From NCBI RefSeq assembly GCF_018614415.1, contig NZ_JAGGOO010000078.1, positions 1 to 64,000 on the forward strand: a DNA stretch of 64,000 nucleotides, written 5' to 3'. A program made the translations under genes and the position numbers. This document shows positions 46,749-55,096 of the stretch, one piece after another (the stretch's first letter is position 1; each line of letters begins with the position of its first letter). This DNA is from Streptomyces sp. ISL-12 (GTDB taxonomy: Bacteria > Actinomycetota > Actinomycetes > Streptomycetales > Streptomycetaceae). The notes under the pieces are model-generated. The model saw only the letters and a program-made list of their open reading frames with translations. It made no database searches and had not been told where the DNA came from.

Positions 46749-47003
46749 ATGGCACACAAGAAGGGCGCATCGTCCACCCGGAACGGTCGCGACTCCAACG
46801 CCCAGCGGCTCGGCGTGAAGCGCTTCGGCGGTCAGGTCGTCAACGCGGGTGAGATCATCGTCCGCCAGCGCGGCACCCACTTCCACCCGGGCGCCGGTGT
46901 CGGCCGCGGTGGCGACGACACGCTGTTCGCGCTGCAGGCCGGTTCGGTGCAGTTCGGCACCGCGCGTGGCCGCAAGGTCGTGAACATCGTCCCGGTCGCC
47001 TGA
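46749..47003 (+). CDS. rpmA: 50S ribosomal protein L27
   Basis: An 84-residue ribosomal protein starting MAHKKGASSTRNGRDSNAQRLGVKRFGGQ, the L27 signature, whose N-terminus reaches the peptidyl transferase centre. ATG behind AGGAGAG. Followed by a strong terminator. Confidence 0.97.
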   Translation: MAHKKGASSTRNGRDSNAQRLGVKRFGGQVVNAGEIIVRQRGTHFHPGAGVGRGGDDTLFALQAGSVQFGTARGRKVVNIVPVA

Positions 47004-47019
47004 CCGGAGACTTTCGCGA

Positions 47020-47060
47020 GGCGGACCTCACTTCCCTCCGGGGAAGTGGGTCCGCCTTTC
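47020..47060 (+). terminator. Terminator of rplU-rpmA
   Basis: GGCGGACC..CACTTCCC pairs with GGGAAGTG.GGTCCGCC (47020-47056) with one bulge and a TCCG loop, followed by TTTC. It lies 17 bp past rpmA. Confidence 0.8.
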
Positions 47061-47106
47061 GCTTGTTGGATCAGGAAACACCCGTACGTAACTGGAGGCA
47101 CATCCC

Positions 47107-48543
47107 ATGACCACCTTCGTGGACCGCGTCGAGCTGCATGTCGCCGCGGGTAGCGGAGGCCACGGCTGTGCCTCCGTGCACCGGGAGAAGTTCAAGCCGC
47201 TGGGCGGCCCGGACGGCGGCAACGGCGGCCGGGGCGGGGACGTCATCCTCACCGTCGACCAGTCCGTGACCACCCTGCTCGACTACCACCACTCCCCGCA
47301 CCGCAAGGCCACCAACGGCAAGCCCGGCGAGGGCGGCAACCGCTCCGGCAAGGACGGCCAGGACCTGGTACTGCCGGTCCCGGACGGCACCGTCGTCCTG
47401 GACAAGGCGGGCAACGTCCTCGCCGACCTGGTCGGCCACGGCACCTCCTTCGTCGCCGCGCAGGGCGGGCGCGGCGGGCTCGGCAACGCGGCGCTGGCCT
47501 CCGCGCGGCGCAAGGCCCCCGGCTTCGCGCTGCTCGGTGAGCCCGGTGACCTCCAGGACGTCGTACTGGAGCTGAAGACCGTCGCCGACGTGGCGCTCGT
47601 CGGGTACCCGAGCGCGGGCAAGTCCTCGCTGATCTCGGTGCTGAGCGCCGCCAAGCCGAAGATCGCGGACTATCCCTTCACCACGCTGGTGCCGAACCTC
47701 GGTGTCGTCACCGCCGGGTCGACCGTCTACACGATCGCGGACGTGCCGGGGCTGATCCCGGGCGCCAGCCAGGGCCGCGGGCTCGGCCTGGAGTTCCTGC
47801 GGCACGTGGAGCGGTGCAGCGTACTGGTGCACGTGCTGGACACGGCCACCCTGGAGTCCGACCGCGACCCCCTCTCCGACCTCGACATCATCGAGGAGGA
47901 GCTGCGGCAGTACGGCGGGCTCGGGGACCGGCCGCGGGTCGTCGTCCTCAACAAGATCGACGTCCCGGACGGCAAGGACCTCGCCGAGATGGTGCGGCCC
48001 GAGCTGGAGGAGCGCGGCTACCGCGTCTTCGAGGCGTCGGCCGTGGCCCACCTCGGGCTGCGCGAGCTGTCGTTCGCGCTCGCCGAGCTGGTGGCCGGGG
48101 CGCGTGCCGCCCGGCCCAAGGAGGAGGCGACGCGGATCGTCATCCGGCCCAAGGCCGTGGACGACACGGGCTTCACGGTCACCCGCGAGGAGGACGGGCT
48201 GTTCCGGGTGCGGGGCGAGAAGCCCGAGCGCTGGGTGCGGCAGACCGACTTCAACAACGACGAGGCCGTCGGCTACCTCGCGGACCGGCTGGGCCGGCTC
48301 GGTGTCGAGGAGCAGTTGGTGAAGGCCGGGGCCCGGTCGGGCGACGGCGTCGCCATCGGTCCCGAGGACAACGCCGTCGTCTTCGACTGGGAGCCGTCGA
48401 TGATGGCCGGGGCGGAGATGCTCGGCCGGCGCGGCGAGGACCACCGCTTCGAGGCGCCCCGGCCCGCGGCCCAGCGCCGCCGGGACCGGCAGGCCGAGCG
48501 GGACGAGGCGGACGAGGAGTTCGAGGGCTTCGACCCGTTCTAG
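47107..48543 (+). CDS. obg: Obg/CgtA GTPase
   Basis: A 478-residue ribosome-assembly and stress GTPase. The N-terminal glycine-rich Obg fold (FVDRVELHVAAGSGGHGCASVHREK) is followed by the G domain with G1 GYPSAGKSSL, G3 DVPGLIPGA and G4 NKID. A C-terminal OCT domain (VTREEDGLFRVRGEKPERWV) and an acidic tail follow. Obg affects aerial mycelium formation in Streptomyces. ATG behind TGGAGGC. Confidence 0.97.
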   Translation: MTTFVDRVELHVAAGSGGHGCASVHREKFKPLGGPDGGNGGRGGDVILTVDQSVTTLLDYHHSPHRKATNGKPGEGGNRSGKDGQDLVLPVPDGTVVLDKAGNVLADLVGHGTSFVAAQGGRGGLGNAALASARRKAPGFALLGEPGDLQDVVLELKTVADVALVGYPSAGKSSLISVLSAAKPKIADYPFTTLVPNLGVVTAGSTVYTIADVPGLIPGASQGRGLGLEFLRHVERCSVLVHVLDTATLESDRDPLSDLDIIEEELRQYGGLGDRPRVVVLNKIDVPDGKDLAEMVRPELEERGYRVFEASAVAHLGLRELSFALAELVAGARAARPKEEATRIVIRPKAVDDTGFTVTREEDGLFRVRGEKPERWVRQTDFNNDEAVGYLADRLGRLGVEEQLVKAGARSGDGVAIGPEDNAVVFDWEPSMMAGAEMLGRRGEDHRFEAPRPAAQRRRDRQAERDEADEEFEGFDPF

Positions 48544-48707
48544 AGGTGTACGTGGCGGGTGTACGTGGCGGACGTGGTGAACCAGGGGTGAACTCGCTTC
48601 ACCTTCCAGGACAACCACCTCGCCGGCCGGTGAGTCGTACCGGGCAGCGTGGGACGGCTTTCTGATCCGTCCCGCGGCCGACTGCCGTACGACTCACCGG
48701 AGAAGAC

Positions 48708-50147
48708 GTGTCCAGACGCCTCGATGCAGCACAGTCCGGCCGGGCCCTGACGATCGCCGTCGCGCTCGTAGCAGCGACCTCGGCCATGTCACCGCTCGCC
48801 CAGGCCCGGCCCGCCGGGGCGGTGGAGCTGCGGCAGGACTTCAACGGCGACGGGTACGAGGACCTGGCCGTCGGTGCCCCGTTCGGCGCCGTGAACGGCG
48901 TCGCCAGGGCCGGTTACGTCGCCGTCCTGTACGGATCGGCGTCGGGGACGTCGACCTCGGCGAAGAAGATCTACTCGCAGGCCACCGCCGGCATACCCGG
49001 ATCCCCCGAGCAGGGCGACGAGTTCGGGTACGCCCTGGACACCGCCGACCTCGACGGCGACGGATACACCGATCTGCTGGTGCTGACGGCGGAGGAGGAG
49101 TGGACCTCCGGCGGCAGGGAGCGGCTGGCCAGCCGGACCGTGCTGTGGGGCGGCGCCGGGGGCCTCACCTCGGCGACCACCCTGCCGGCCGCCGGTGACG
49201 GCGCCTACCAGGACGGTCCGTTCGCCACCGGTGACTTCGACGGTGACGGCCAGGACGACCTGATCCGTGAGGGAGTTCTGGAGACCGGCCCCTTCGGACG
49301 GGACGGCAGCCCGGCCGCCACCCGGCAGACGGCGCTCTCCTCCGTCCCCTTCAACGAGAGCGTGACCGACCTCGCCGCCGGTGACGCCGACGGTGACGGC
49401 CGCACCGATCTCGTCGCGCGCGTGACGGTGTACGAAGAGGGCGAGGAAGAGGCCGGCTACCAGGAACTGCGCTACCTGCGCGGTGGCGACGACCCCCTCG
49501 CGTCGGCCACCGTCCTCACCAACGGGGACGGCGACCCCGCCAACGCGACCGGCATCGCGCTCACCCTCGGCGACGTCGACGGCGACGGCCGGGCCGATCT
49601 CCTCCTGGGCTACCGCGACATCCGGATCTCCTACGGCACCGCGAACGGCCCGGACACCGCCCACATCCAGGTCATCGACCAGGACACCCCCGGCGTGCCC
49701 GGCAGCCAGGAGCCCGAGGACACCTTCGGCAGCCACCTCACCGTGGGCGACGTGAACGGCGACGGCTACGGCGACATCCTGGCGGGCAACCCCTCCGAGG
49801 GCGTCGGCACCGTCCAGCCGACCGGCTCCGTCGCCGTGATCCCCGGCGGACCGGACGGACCCACGGGCGCCGGCGGCCAGGTCTTCCACCAGGACACCGC
49901 GGGCGTGCCCGGCACGGCCGAGAAGGGCGACGCGTTCGGCTCCGCCCTCGACCTGGTCGACGGCGACGGCGACGGCCGCGCGGAGCCGGTCGTGGGGGCG
50001 TACGGGGAGAACAGCGGGACCGGCGCGGTGTGGGTCCTCCCCGCCACCGCCTCCGGCGCCACCGCCACCGGCTCCTTCGTCTTCGGCCCCGGCAGCCTCG
50101 GCAGGCCGGCGGGCATGGACTGGCTCGGTCACAACTTCCCGGGCTGA
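48708..50147 (+). CDS. Secreted FG-GAP (integrin-like) repeat protein
   Basis: A 479-residue protein. Sec signal peptide (LTIAVALVAATSAMSPLAQA; cleavage near residue 33), then seven Ca-binding blade motifs such as DFNGDGYEDLAVG, DLDGDGYTDLLV, DFDGDGQDDLI, DADGDGRTDLV, DVDGDGRADLLL, DVNGDGYGDILA and DGDGDGRAE. This predicts one seven-bladed beta propeller. No anchor or enzyme domain; the role is unknown but likely extracellular binding. GTG start behind CGGAG. Followed by a hairpin and then phoD. Confidence 0.88.
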   Translation: MSRRLDAAQSGRALTIAVALVAATSAMSPLAQARPAGAVELRQDFNGDGYEDLAVGAPFGAVNGVARAGYVAVLYGSASGTSTSAKKIYSQATAGIPGSPEQGDEFGYALDTADLDGDGYTDLLVLTAEEEWTSGGRERLASRTVLWGGAGGLTSATTLPAAGDGAYQDGPFATGDFDGDGQDDLIREGVLETGPFGRDGSPAATRQTALSSVPFNESVTDLAAGDADGDGRTDLVARVTVYEEGEEEAGYQELRYLRGGDDPLASATVLTNGDGDPANATGIALTLGDVDGDGRADLLLGYRDIRISYGTANGPDTAHIQVIDQDTPGVPGSQEPEDTFGSHLTVGDVNGDGYGDILAGNPSEGVGTVQPTGSVAVIPGGPDGPTGAGGQVFHQDTAGVPGTAEKGDAFGSALDLVDGDGDGRAEPVVGAYGENSGTGAVWVLPATASGATATGSFVFGPGSLGRPAGMDWLGHNFPG

Positions 50148-50156
50148 GGCGCCGTG

Positions 50157-50176
50157 CGGCCCGGCCCCCCGGGCCG
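50157..50176 (+). terminator. Hairpin after the FG-GAP gene
   Basis: Perfect 8-bp GC arms (50157-50164 and 50169-50176) with a CCCC loop, 10 bp past the stop. Confidence 0.55.
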
Positions 50177-50230
50177 GCGGTGACGGCCGGGGCCGCGGCG
50201 GGAGCGTGACCCCCCGTCGCGACCGGCTCC

Positions 50231-50252
50231 GTTCACCGTGAGGTTCCCGTGT
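50231..50252 (+). promoter_or_regulatory. Candidate PHO box ahead of the phosphatase gene
   Basis: GTTCACCGTGA followed by GGTTCCCGTGT (two 11-base units) resembles the direct repeats bound by PhoP in Streptomyces. It lies about 127 bp before the phoD start. Match by eye to the remembered GTTCACC consensus. Confidence 0.45.
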
Positions 50253-50378
50253 CGCAACGGGACCCCTGCCGTCCACGTATTTGTCATGCACGCGAACGAC
50301 TTGGTTCAGCGGCCCGACCACCCCGGAGCGTGAGCTTCCTGGGTGTCCACGAGGCCTGCGACACCAGGGAGTTCACCC

Positions 50379-51932
50379 ATGACCGGAGCAACATCCACCG
50401 ACCGTCGCCGCTTCCTGGCCGGCGGCGCCGCCCTGCTCGGCGCCGCGGCCACCCACCAGCTGTGGCTGCCCGCCTCCGCCCAGGCGGCCGAGACCCCGCT
50501 GCCCGAGGACGTGTTCAGCCTCGGCGTCGCCTCCGGCGACCCGCTCCCGGACGGCGTCGTGCTGTGGACCCGCCTCGCCCCCGACCCGCTGGCCGGCGGC
50601 GGCATGCCGGCCCGGAACGTGTCGGTGCAGTGGCAGGTGTCCTCGGACGTGAAGTTCCGCAAGGTGGTCCGCAGCGGCTTCACCGTGGCCCGGCCCGCCT
50701 ACGGACACAGCGTCCACGTGGACGTCCGCGGCCTGCGGCCGGGACGTACGTACTGGTTCCGCTTCCGGGCCGGCGGCCGGCTCTCGCCCACCGGCCGCAC
50801 CCGCACCGCCCCGGCGGCGAACTCGACCGGCACCGGCGGCCTGCGGGTCGCCCTGGCCTCCTGCCAGAACTGGCAGCACGGCTGGTTCACCCCGTACGCC
50901 GACATGCTCGAACAGGACCCGGACGTCGTGCTGTTCGTCGGGGACTACATCTACGAGTCCTCGCCGTCCGCGACCGCCGTGCGCACGCACGAGGGCACCG
51001 GCGAGCCCTACTCCCTCACCCAGTACCGCAACCGCTACGCCCAGTACCGCAGCGACCCCGACCTCGCGGCGATGCACGCGAACGCCCCCTTCGTCGTCAC
51101 CTTCGACGACCACGAGGTCGACAACGACTACGCCGGCCAGGTCCCGCAGGACCCCGCCAAGCAGACGCCCGAAGACTTCGTGGACCGCATCACCGCCGCC
51201 TACCAGGCCTACTACGAGCACATGCCGGTCCGCGCCACCGCCATCCCGAACGGCCCGCACATCCGGATGTACCGGCGCCTGGAGTTCGGCCGGCTGGCCC
51301 GGCTGAACGTGCTGGACACCCGTCAGTTCCGCAGCGACCAGGCCACCAGCCAGGCCGGTGCCCAGGACCCGGAGCTGACGATGCTCGGCGCCGCGCAGAA
51401 GAGGTGGCTGCTGAAGGGGCTGCACGGCTCATTCGCCCGCTGGAACCTGATCGCCTCCCAGATCATGATGGCCGAGACCGACCTCAAGGTCGGCGAGGGC
51501 AAGCTCTGGTACTACGACGCCTGGGACGGCTACCAGGTGGAACGCAACGCCCTGCTGAAGGAGTTCCGGAAGGTCAGCAACCCGGTCGTGCTCACCGGCG
51601 ACCGCCACCTCACCATGGTCAGCGACCTGAGGACCGACTACGCCGACCCGAAGTCGCAGGTCGTCGGCGCCGAGTTCGTCGGCACCTCCATCTCCAGCAA
51701 CGGCGACCAGGACCAGGCCGCCTTCCACGCCCAGTTCGACCCGCTCAAGGCCGACAACCCGCACTGGAAGCTGATCGACGCCCACCGCGGCTACCACCTC
51801 TTCGACATCCGCCCGGACGGCATCGACGCCCGGGTGCGGACGGTGGACACGGTGCTCAAGCCCACCGCGACGGCCTCCACCCTGGCCCGGCTGCGGGTCG
51901 AGGCGGGCGACCCCGGGGTCTCCCTGGTGTGA
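50379..51932 (+). CDS. phoD: PhoD-type alkaline phosphatase/phosphodiesterase, Tat-exported
   Basis: A 517-residue secreted enzyme. The Tat signal DRRRFLAGGAALLGAAATHQL (twin Arg near residue 9) is followed by a PhoD N-terminal domain (FSLGVASGDPLPDGVVLWTRL) and the metallophosphatase domain with metal ligands in FVGDYIYE, FDDHEVDNDY and LTGDRHLT. These enzymes release phosphate from esters, including cell-wall teichoic acids. ATG at 50379 behind AGGGAG. The PHO box and neighbouring glycopolymer genes fit a role in phosphate recovery. Confidence 0.93.
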   Translation: MTGATSTDRRRFLAGGAALLGAAATHQLWLPASAQAAETPLPEDVFSLGVASGDPLPDGVVLWTRLAPDPLAGGGMPARNVSVQWQVSSDVKFRKVVRSGFTVARPAYGHSVHVDVRGLRPGRTYWFRFRAGGRLSPTGRTRTAPAANSTGTGGLRVALASCQNWQHGWFTPYADMLEQDPDVVLFVGDYIYESSPSATAVRTHEGTGEPYSLTQYRNRYAQYRSDPDLAAMHANAPFVVTFDDHEVDNDYAGQVPQDPAKQTPEDFVDRITAAYQAYYEHMPVRATAIPNGPHIRMYRRLEFGRLARLNVLDTRQFRSDQATSQAGAQDPELTMLGAAQKRWLLKGLHGSFARWNLIASQIMMAETDLKVGEGKLWYYDAWDGYQVERNALLKEFRKVSNPVVLTGDRHLTMVSDLRTDYADPKSQVVGAEFVGTSISSNGDQDQAAFHAQFDPLKADNPHWKLIDAHRGYHLFDIRPDGIDARVRTVDTVLKPTATASTLARLRVEAGDPGVSLV

Positions 51933-52046
51933 CCCCGTGACATGACCCCGTGGTGTGATCGCGCGGTGTGAGCCGCGCCACCGTCGGCCGCGCTTCTCAG
52001 CACTTCTCAGCCAACCCTCAGGAAGACCTCTTACCGTCTTCTGACC

Positions 52047-53237
52047 ATGGAGACGGACTGTACGAGAGATGACGTCCCGGCCAACAGCGGGGTGTCCCCG
52101 TTCCCCGCCGGGACCCGACTGCTGCACATAGGCCCGCACAAGACCGGGACCACCTCGATCCAGGGCGCGCTGTTCGCCGCCAAGGACGCCATGGCGGCGC
52201 ACGGCGTGGACTTCCCGGCCGACAGCCGGCACCCGATGTCGGCCGCCCTGGCGGTCTGCGCCCGCCCCGGGATGCTGGGCAACAGCAGACCCACCGAGCG
52301 GCACTGGGAGACCCTGGTCTCCCAGGTCGCCGCCACCGGCAAGCGGACCTCGGTGGTCAGCAGCGAGTTCTTCGCCGACGCCCCCGACGACGAGACCGTC
52401 GAGCGGATCGTCCGGGAGCTGGGCGGCGACCGGGTGCACGTCATGGTCACCCTGCGTCCGCTGGCCAAGATCATGCCCTCGCAGTGGCAGCAGTACGTGC
52501 AGAACGGCCTGCGCATGGGCTACGAGAGCTGGCTGGAGCACATGCTCCGGAAGCCGCCGTACGAGAAGCCCAACCCCAGCTTCTGGCGCCGGCACCGGCA
52601 CGACCGGCTCGTCGAGCGGTGGGTCCGGGCGGTCGGCCCCGAGCGGCTCACCGTCGTCGTGGTCGACGACCGCGACCGCGGCGGCCTGATGCGCACCTTC
52701 GAGTCGCTGCTCGGCCTGCCCGACGGGCTGCTCCAGCCCGTCCCGGACACGGCGAACCGGTCGCTGACCCTCGCCGAGACCGAAATGCTGCGCAGACTCA
52801 ATGTGGAATTCCGCGGCAACGAACTCCCCGAGGAGCTGTATTCCTCGCTCGTCCGCTACGGCGCCGTCATGCATATGAAGAACGCGTGCGCCCCGGGCCC
52901 GGACGACGTGAAGATACACACGCCGCGCTGGGCCGCCGAGGCCGCCGCGGAGATCGGCGCCGAGATGGCGGACCGGATCGCCGCCATGGGCGTACGCGTG
53001 CTGGGCGACCCGGCGCTGCTGTCCGCCGTGCCCGCGCTCCCCGACGCGGCCGGGACCAAGCCGCGCATCGACCCGGAGGTGGCCGCTCAGGCGTTGTACG
53101 GGGCGCTCGCCGCGGCCGCCGCCGCGCCCGTGCGCAACACCGCTCCGGTCAAGTCGCGTACGGTGCACCAGACGTCCTCCAAGGATCTCGTCAAGGTGCT
53201 CGGTCACCGCGCCCTGAAGAAGCTGCGCCGGCACTGA
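52047..53237 (+). CDS. Sulfotransferase-like P-loop protein
   Basis: A 396-residue protein. LLHIGPHKTGTTSIQGALF near residue 25 is the 5'-PAPS-binding loop type of the sulfotransferase superfamily; RVHVMVTLRPLAKIMPSQWQQY matches the second PAPS-contacting segment. A basic tail follows (SSKDLVKVLGHRALKKLRRH). The acceptor is unknown; the position at the head of a glycopolymer cluster suggests a surface polymer. No good ribosome site precedes the ATG, and a TACCGT -10-like element 9 bases upstream suggests a leaderless transcript. Confidence 0.8.
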   Translation: METDCTRDDVPANSGVSPFPAGTRLLHIGPHKTGTTSIQGALFAAKDAMAAHGVDFPADSRHPMSAALAVCARPGMLGNSRPTERHWETLVSQVAATGKRTSVVSSEFFADAPDDETVERIVRELGGDRVHVMVTLRPLAKIMPSQWQQYVQNGLRMGYESWLEHMLRKPPYEKPNPSFWRRHRHDRLVERWVRAVGPERLTVVVVDDRDRGGLMRTFESLLGLPDGLLQPVPDTANRSLTLAETEMLRRLNVEFRGNELPEELYSSLVRYGAVMHMKNACAPGPDDVKIHTPRWAAEAAAEIGAEMADRIAAMGVRVLGDPALLSAVPALPDAAGTKPRIDPEVAAQALYGALAAAAAAPVRNTAPVKSRTVHQTSSKDLVKVLGHRALKKLRRH

Positions 53238-53261
53238 GGCGTCACGCAGCGCGACGCCGGG

Positions 53262-53296
53262 CTCCTGTGGAGTTACTCACAGCGATTCCACAGGAG
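53262..53296 (+). terminator. Hairpin between the sulfotransferase and cytidylyltransferase genes
   Basis: Perfect 10-bp inverted repeat (53262-53271 with 53287-53296) around a 15-base loop, 25 bp past the stop. Confidence 0.55.
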
Positions 53297-53452
53297 TTCG
53301 CGTCGCCGCCGTGAACGTTTCGCCCGTCACCAGGAGCGCCAGGTGAATGACAGGTTGCGCGCACATATGCGGCAGAGGTCGCTCACCTTGCACTGCGGTA
53401 ACCACAAGTGGGACCATTTCGAAGTTCCCTGTCGCCCCAAGGTAGGTCACCT

Positions 53453-54949
53453 GTGTCCCAGCACATAGCCAAGCCCCGTACCACCGCAGTGATCCTGGCC
53501 GGTGGCACCGGTCAGCGGGTGGGTCTGTCGATCCCCAAGCAGTTGCTGAAGATCGCCGGCAAGGCAGTCATCGAGCACACCCTGACCACCTTCGAGAACG
53601 CCGACTCCGTCGACGACATCATCGTGCTGATGGCCCCCGGCTACGTGCCCGACATCGAGAAGATCGTCGCCAAGGCCGGCTTCACCAAGGTGAAGAAGGT
53701 CATCGAGGGCGGCTCGACCCGGAACGAGACCACCGAGCGCGCCATCGCCGCCCTCGGCGAGGGGCTGGGCGAAGGGGAGGACCTCAACGTCCTCTTCCAC
53801 GACGCGGTGCGCCCCCTGCTGTCGCAGCGGGTCATCGACGACTGCGTGAGCGCGCTGGAGCGCTACGACGCCGTCGACGTGGCCATCCCGTCCGCGGACA
53901 CCATCATCGTGACCCGCACCCACGGCTCGGACGGCGAGTTCATCACCGACGTCCCGGACCGCTCCCGGCTGCGCCGCGGCCAGACGCCCCAGGCGTTCAA
54001 GCTGTCCACGATCAAGCGGGCCTACGAGGTCGCGGCCGGCGACCCGAACTTCCAGGCCACCGACGACTGCTCGGTCGTGCTCAAGTACCTGCCCGACGTG
54101 CCGATCCACGTCGTGGCGGGCGACGAGTACAACATGAAGGTCACCCAGCCCGTCGACGTCTTCATCGCCGACAAGCTCTTCCAGCTCGCCTCCAGCGCCG
54201 CCCCCGAGCAGGTCGGTGAGGACGCCTACCGCGAACTGCTGACCGGCAAGACCATGGTCGTCTTCGGCGGCTCCTACGGCATCGGCAAGGACATCGCGGA
54301 ACTCGCCGAGTCCTACGGCGCCACGGTCTACGCGCTCGGCCGCTCCACCACCGGCACCCACGTGGAGAACCCGGAGGAGGTCGACGACGCCCTGTCCAAG
54401 GCGTACGCCGAGACCGGGCGGATCGACTACGTCGTCAACACCGCCGGCGTGCTGCGCATAGGCAAGCTCGCCGAGACCGACAACGCCACCATCGAGGAGG
54501 CGCTGAAGGTCAACTACCTGGCCCCGGTGCAGATCGCCCGGTCCTCGTACAAGTACCTGGCCGAGACCAAGGGCCAGCTGCTGCTCTACACCTCCAGCAG
54601 CTACACGCGCGGGCGTGCCGAGTACAGCCTGTACTCCTCCACCAAGGCCGCGATGGTCAACCTCACCCAGGCGCTCTCCGACGAGTGGGCCGGCGACGGT
54701 GTCCGCGTCAACTGCGTCAACCCCGAGCGGACCGCGACGCCGATGCGCACCAAGGCGTTCGGCCAGGAGCCCGCGGGCAGCCTGCTCTCCTCCGACGCGG
54801 TGGCCCGTGCCTCGCTCGACGTGCTGCTGTCCGAGCTGACCGGCCACGTCATCGACGTACGCCAGCAGGACCCGACCGCCGGTGCGGCCAAGGCGTCCGG
54901 CTTCGAGCAGGCGCTGGCCGCGGTGCTGGACCGTCAGGACGGCGTGTAA
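53453..54949 (+). CDS. Bifunctional cytidylyltransferase/SDR, probable CDP-ribitol (polyol) synthase
   Basis: A 498-residue fusion. Residues 1-~230 are an IspD/TarI-type cytidylyltransferase (VILAGGTGQRVGLSIPKQLL, HDAVRPLL, GQTPQAFK, TDDCSVVLKY). Residues ~250-498 are a short-chain reductase (FGGSYGIGKDI, VNTAGVLRIGKLA, YSLYSSTKA with Tyr-xxx-Lys). The same domain order is found in Bcs1-type enzymes that reduce ribulose 5-phosphate and make CDP-ribitol for capsule or teichoic acid. The GTG at 53453 fits the start of the IspD fold. The downstream polymerase-like gene would use the product. Confidence 0.87.
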   Translation: MSQHIAKPRTTAVILAGGTGQRVGLSIPKQLLKIAGKAVIEHTLTTFENADSVDDIIVLMAPGYVPDIEKIVAKAGFTKVKKVIEGGSTRNETTERAIAALGEGLGEGEDLNVLFHDAVRPLLSQRVIDDCVSALERYDAVDVAIPSADTIIVTRTHGSDGEFITDVPDRSRLRRGQTPQAFKLSTIKRAYEVAAGDPNFQATDDCSVVLKYLPDVPIHVVAGDEYNMKVTQPVDVFIADKLFQLASSAAPEQVGEDAYRELLTGKTMVVFGGSYGIGKDIAELAESYGATVYALGRSTTGTHVENPEEVDDALSKAYAETGRIDYVVNTAGVLRIGKLAETDNATIEEALKVNYLAPVQIARSSYKYLAETKGQLLLYTSSSYTRGRAEYSLYSSTKAAMVNLTQALSDEWAGDGVRVNCVNPERTATPMRTKAFGQEPAGSLLSSDAVARASLDVLLSELTGHVIDVRQQDPTAGAAKASGFEQALAAVLDRQDGV

Positions 54950-54975
54950 TAATCGTCGGCAAATAGACTTCTGCA

Positions 54976-55044
54976 ATTCAGGCCTCTGCTTCCGCTCGTC
55001 AATGTCGTGATTGTCATTGACAGGGCGAAAGCAGGGGCCTGAAT
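54976..55044. repeat. Long imperfect hairpin, ~29-bp arms, AT-richer than surroundings
   Basis: Left arm 54976-55004 and right arm 55015-55044 pair almost throughout, with exact CATTGAC/GTCAATG and GGCCTGAAT/ATTCAGGCC ends and a 10-base loop. It lies between the cytidylyltransferase gene and the polymerase-like gene, 53 bp before the latter's start. Either a terminator or an attenuator. Confidence 0.7.
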
Positions 55045-55096
55045 CAGTACCTTCACCGATCGCTCACAATCCGCAGCAGAGCAGAGCAGGTTCTCC

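Noticed and set aside
41131..46770. Open frame of about 1880 codons on the minus strand opposite rne-rplU
   Set aside because: It is the antisense shadow of GC-rich RNase E and L21 coding sequence; composition is Arg/Gly/Leu low-complexity, with no domain.
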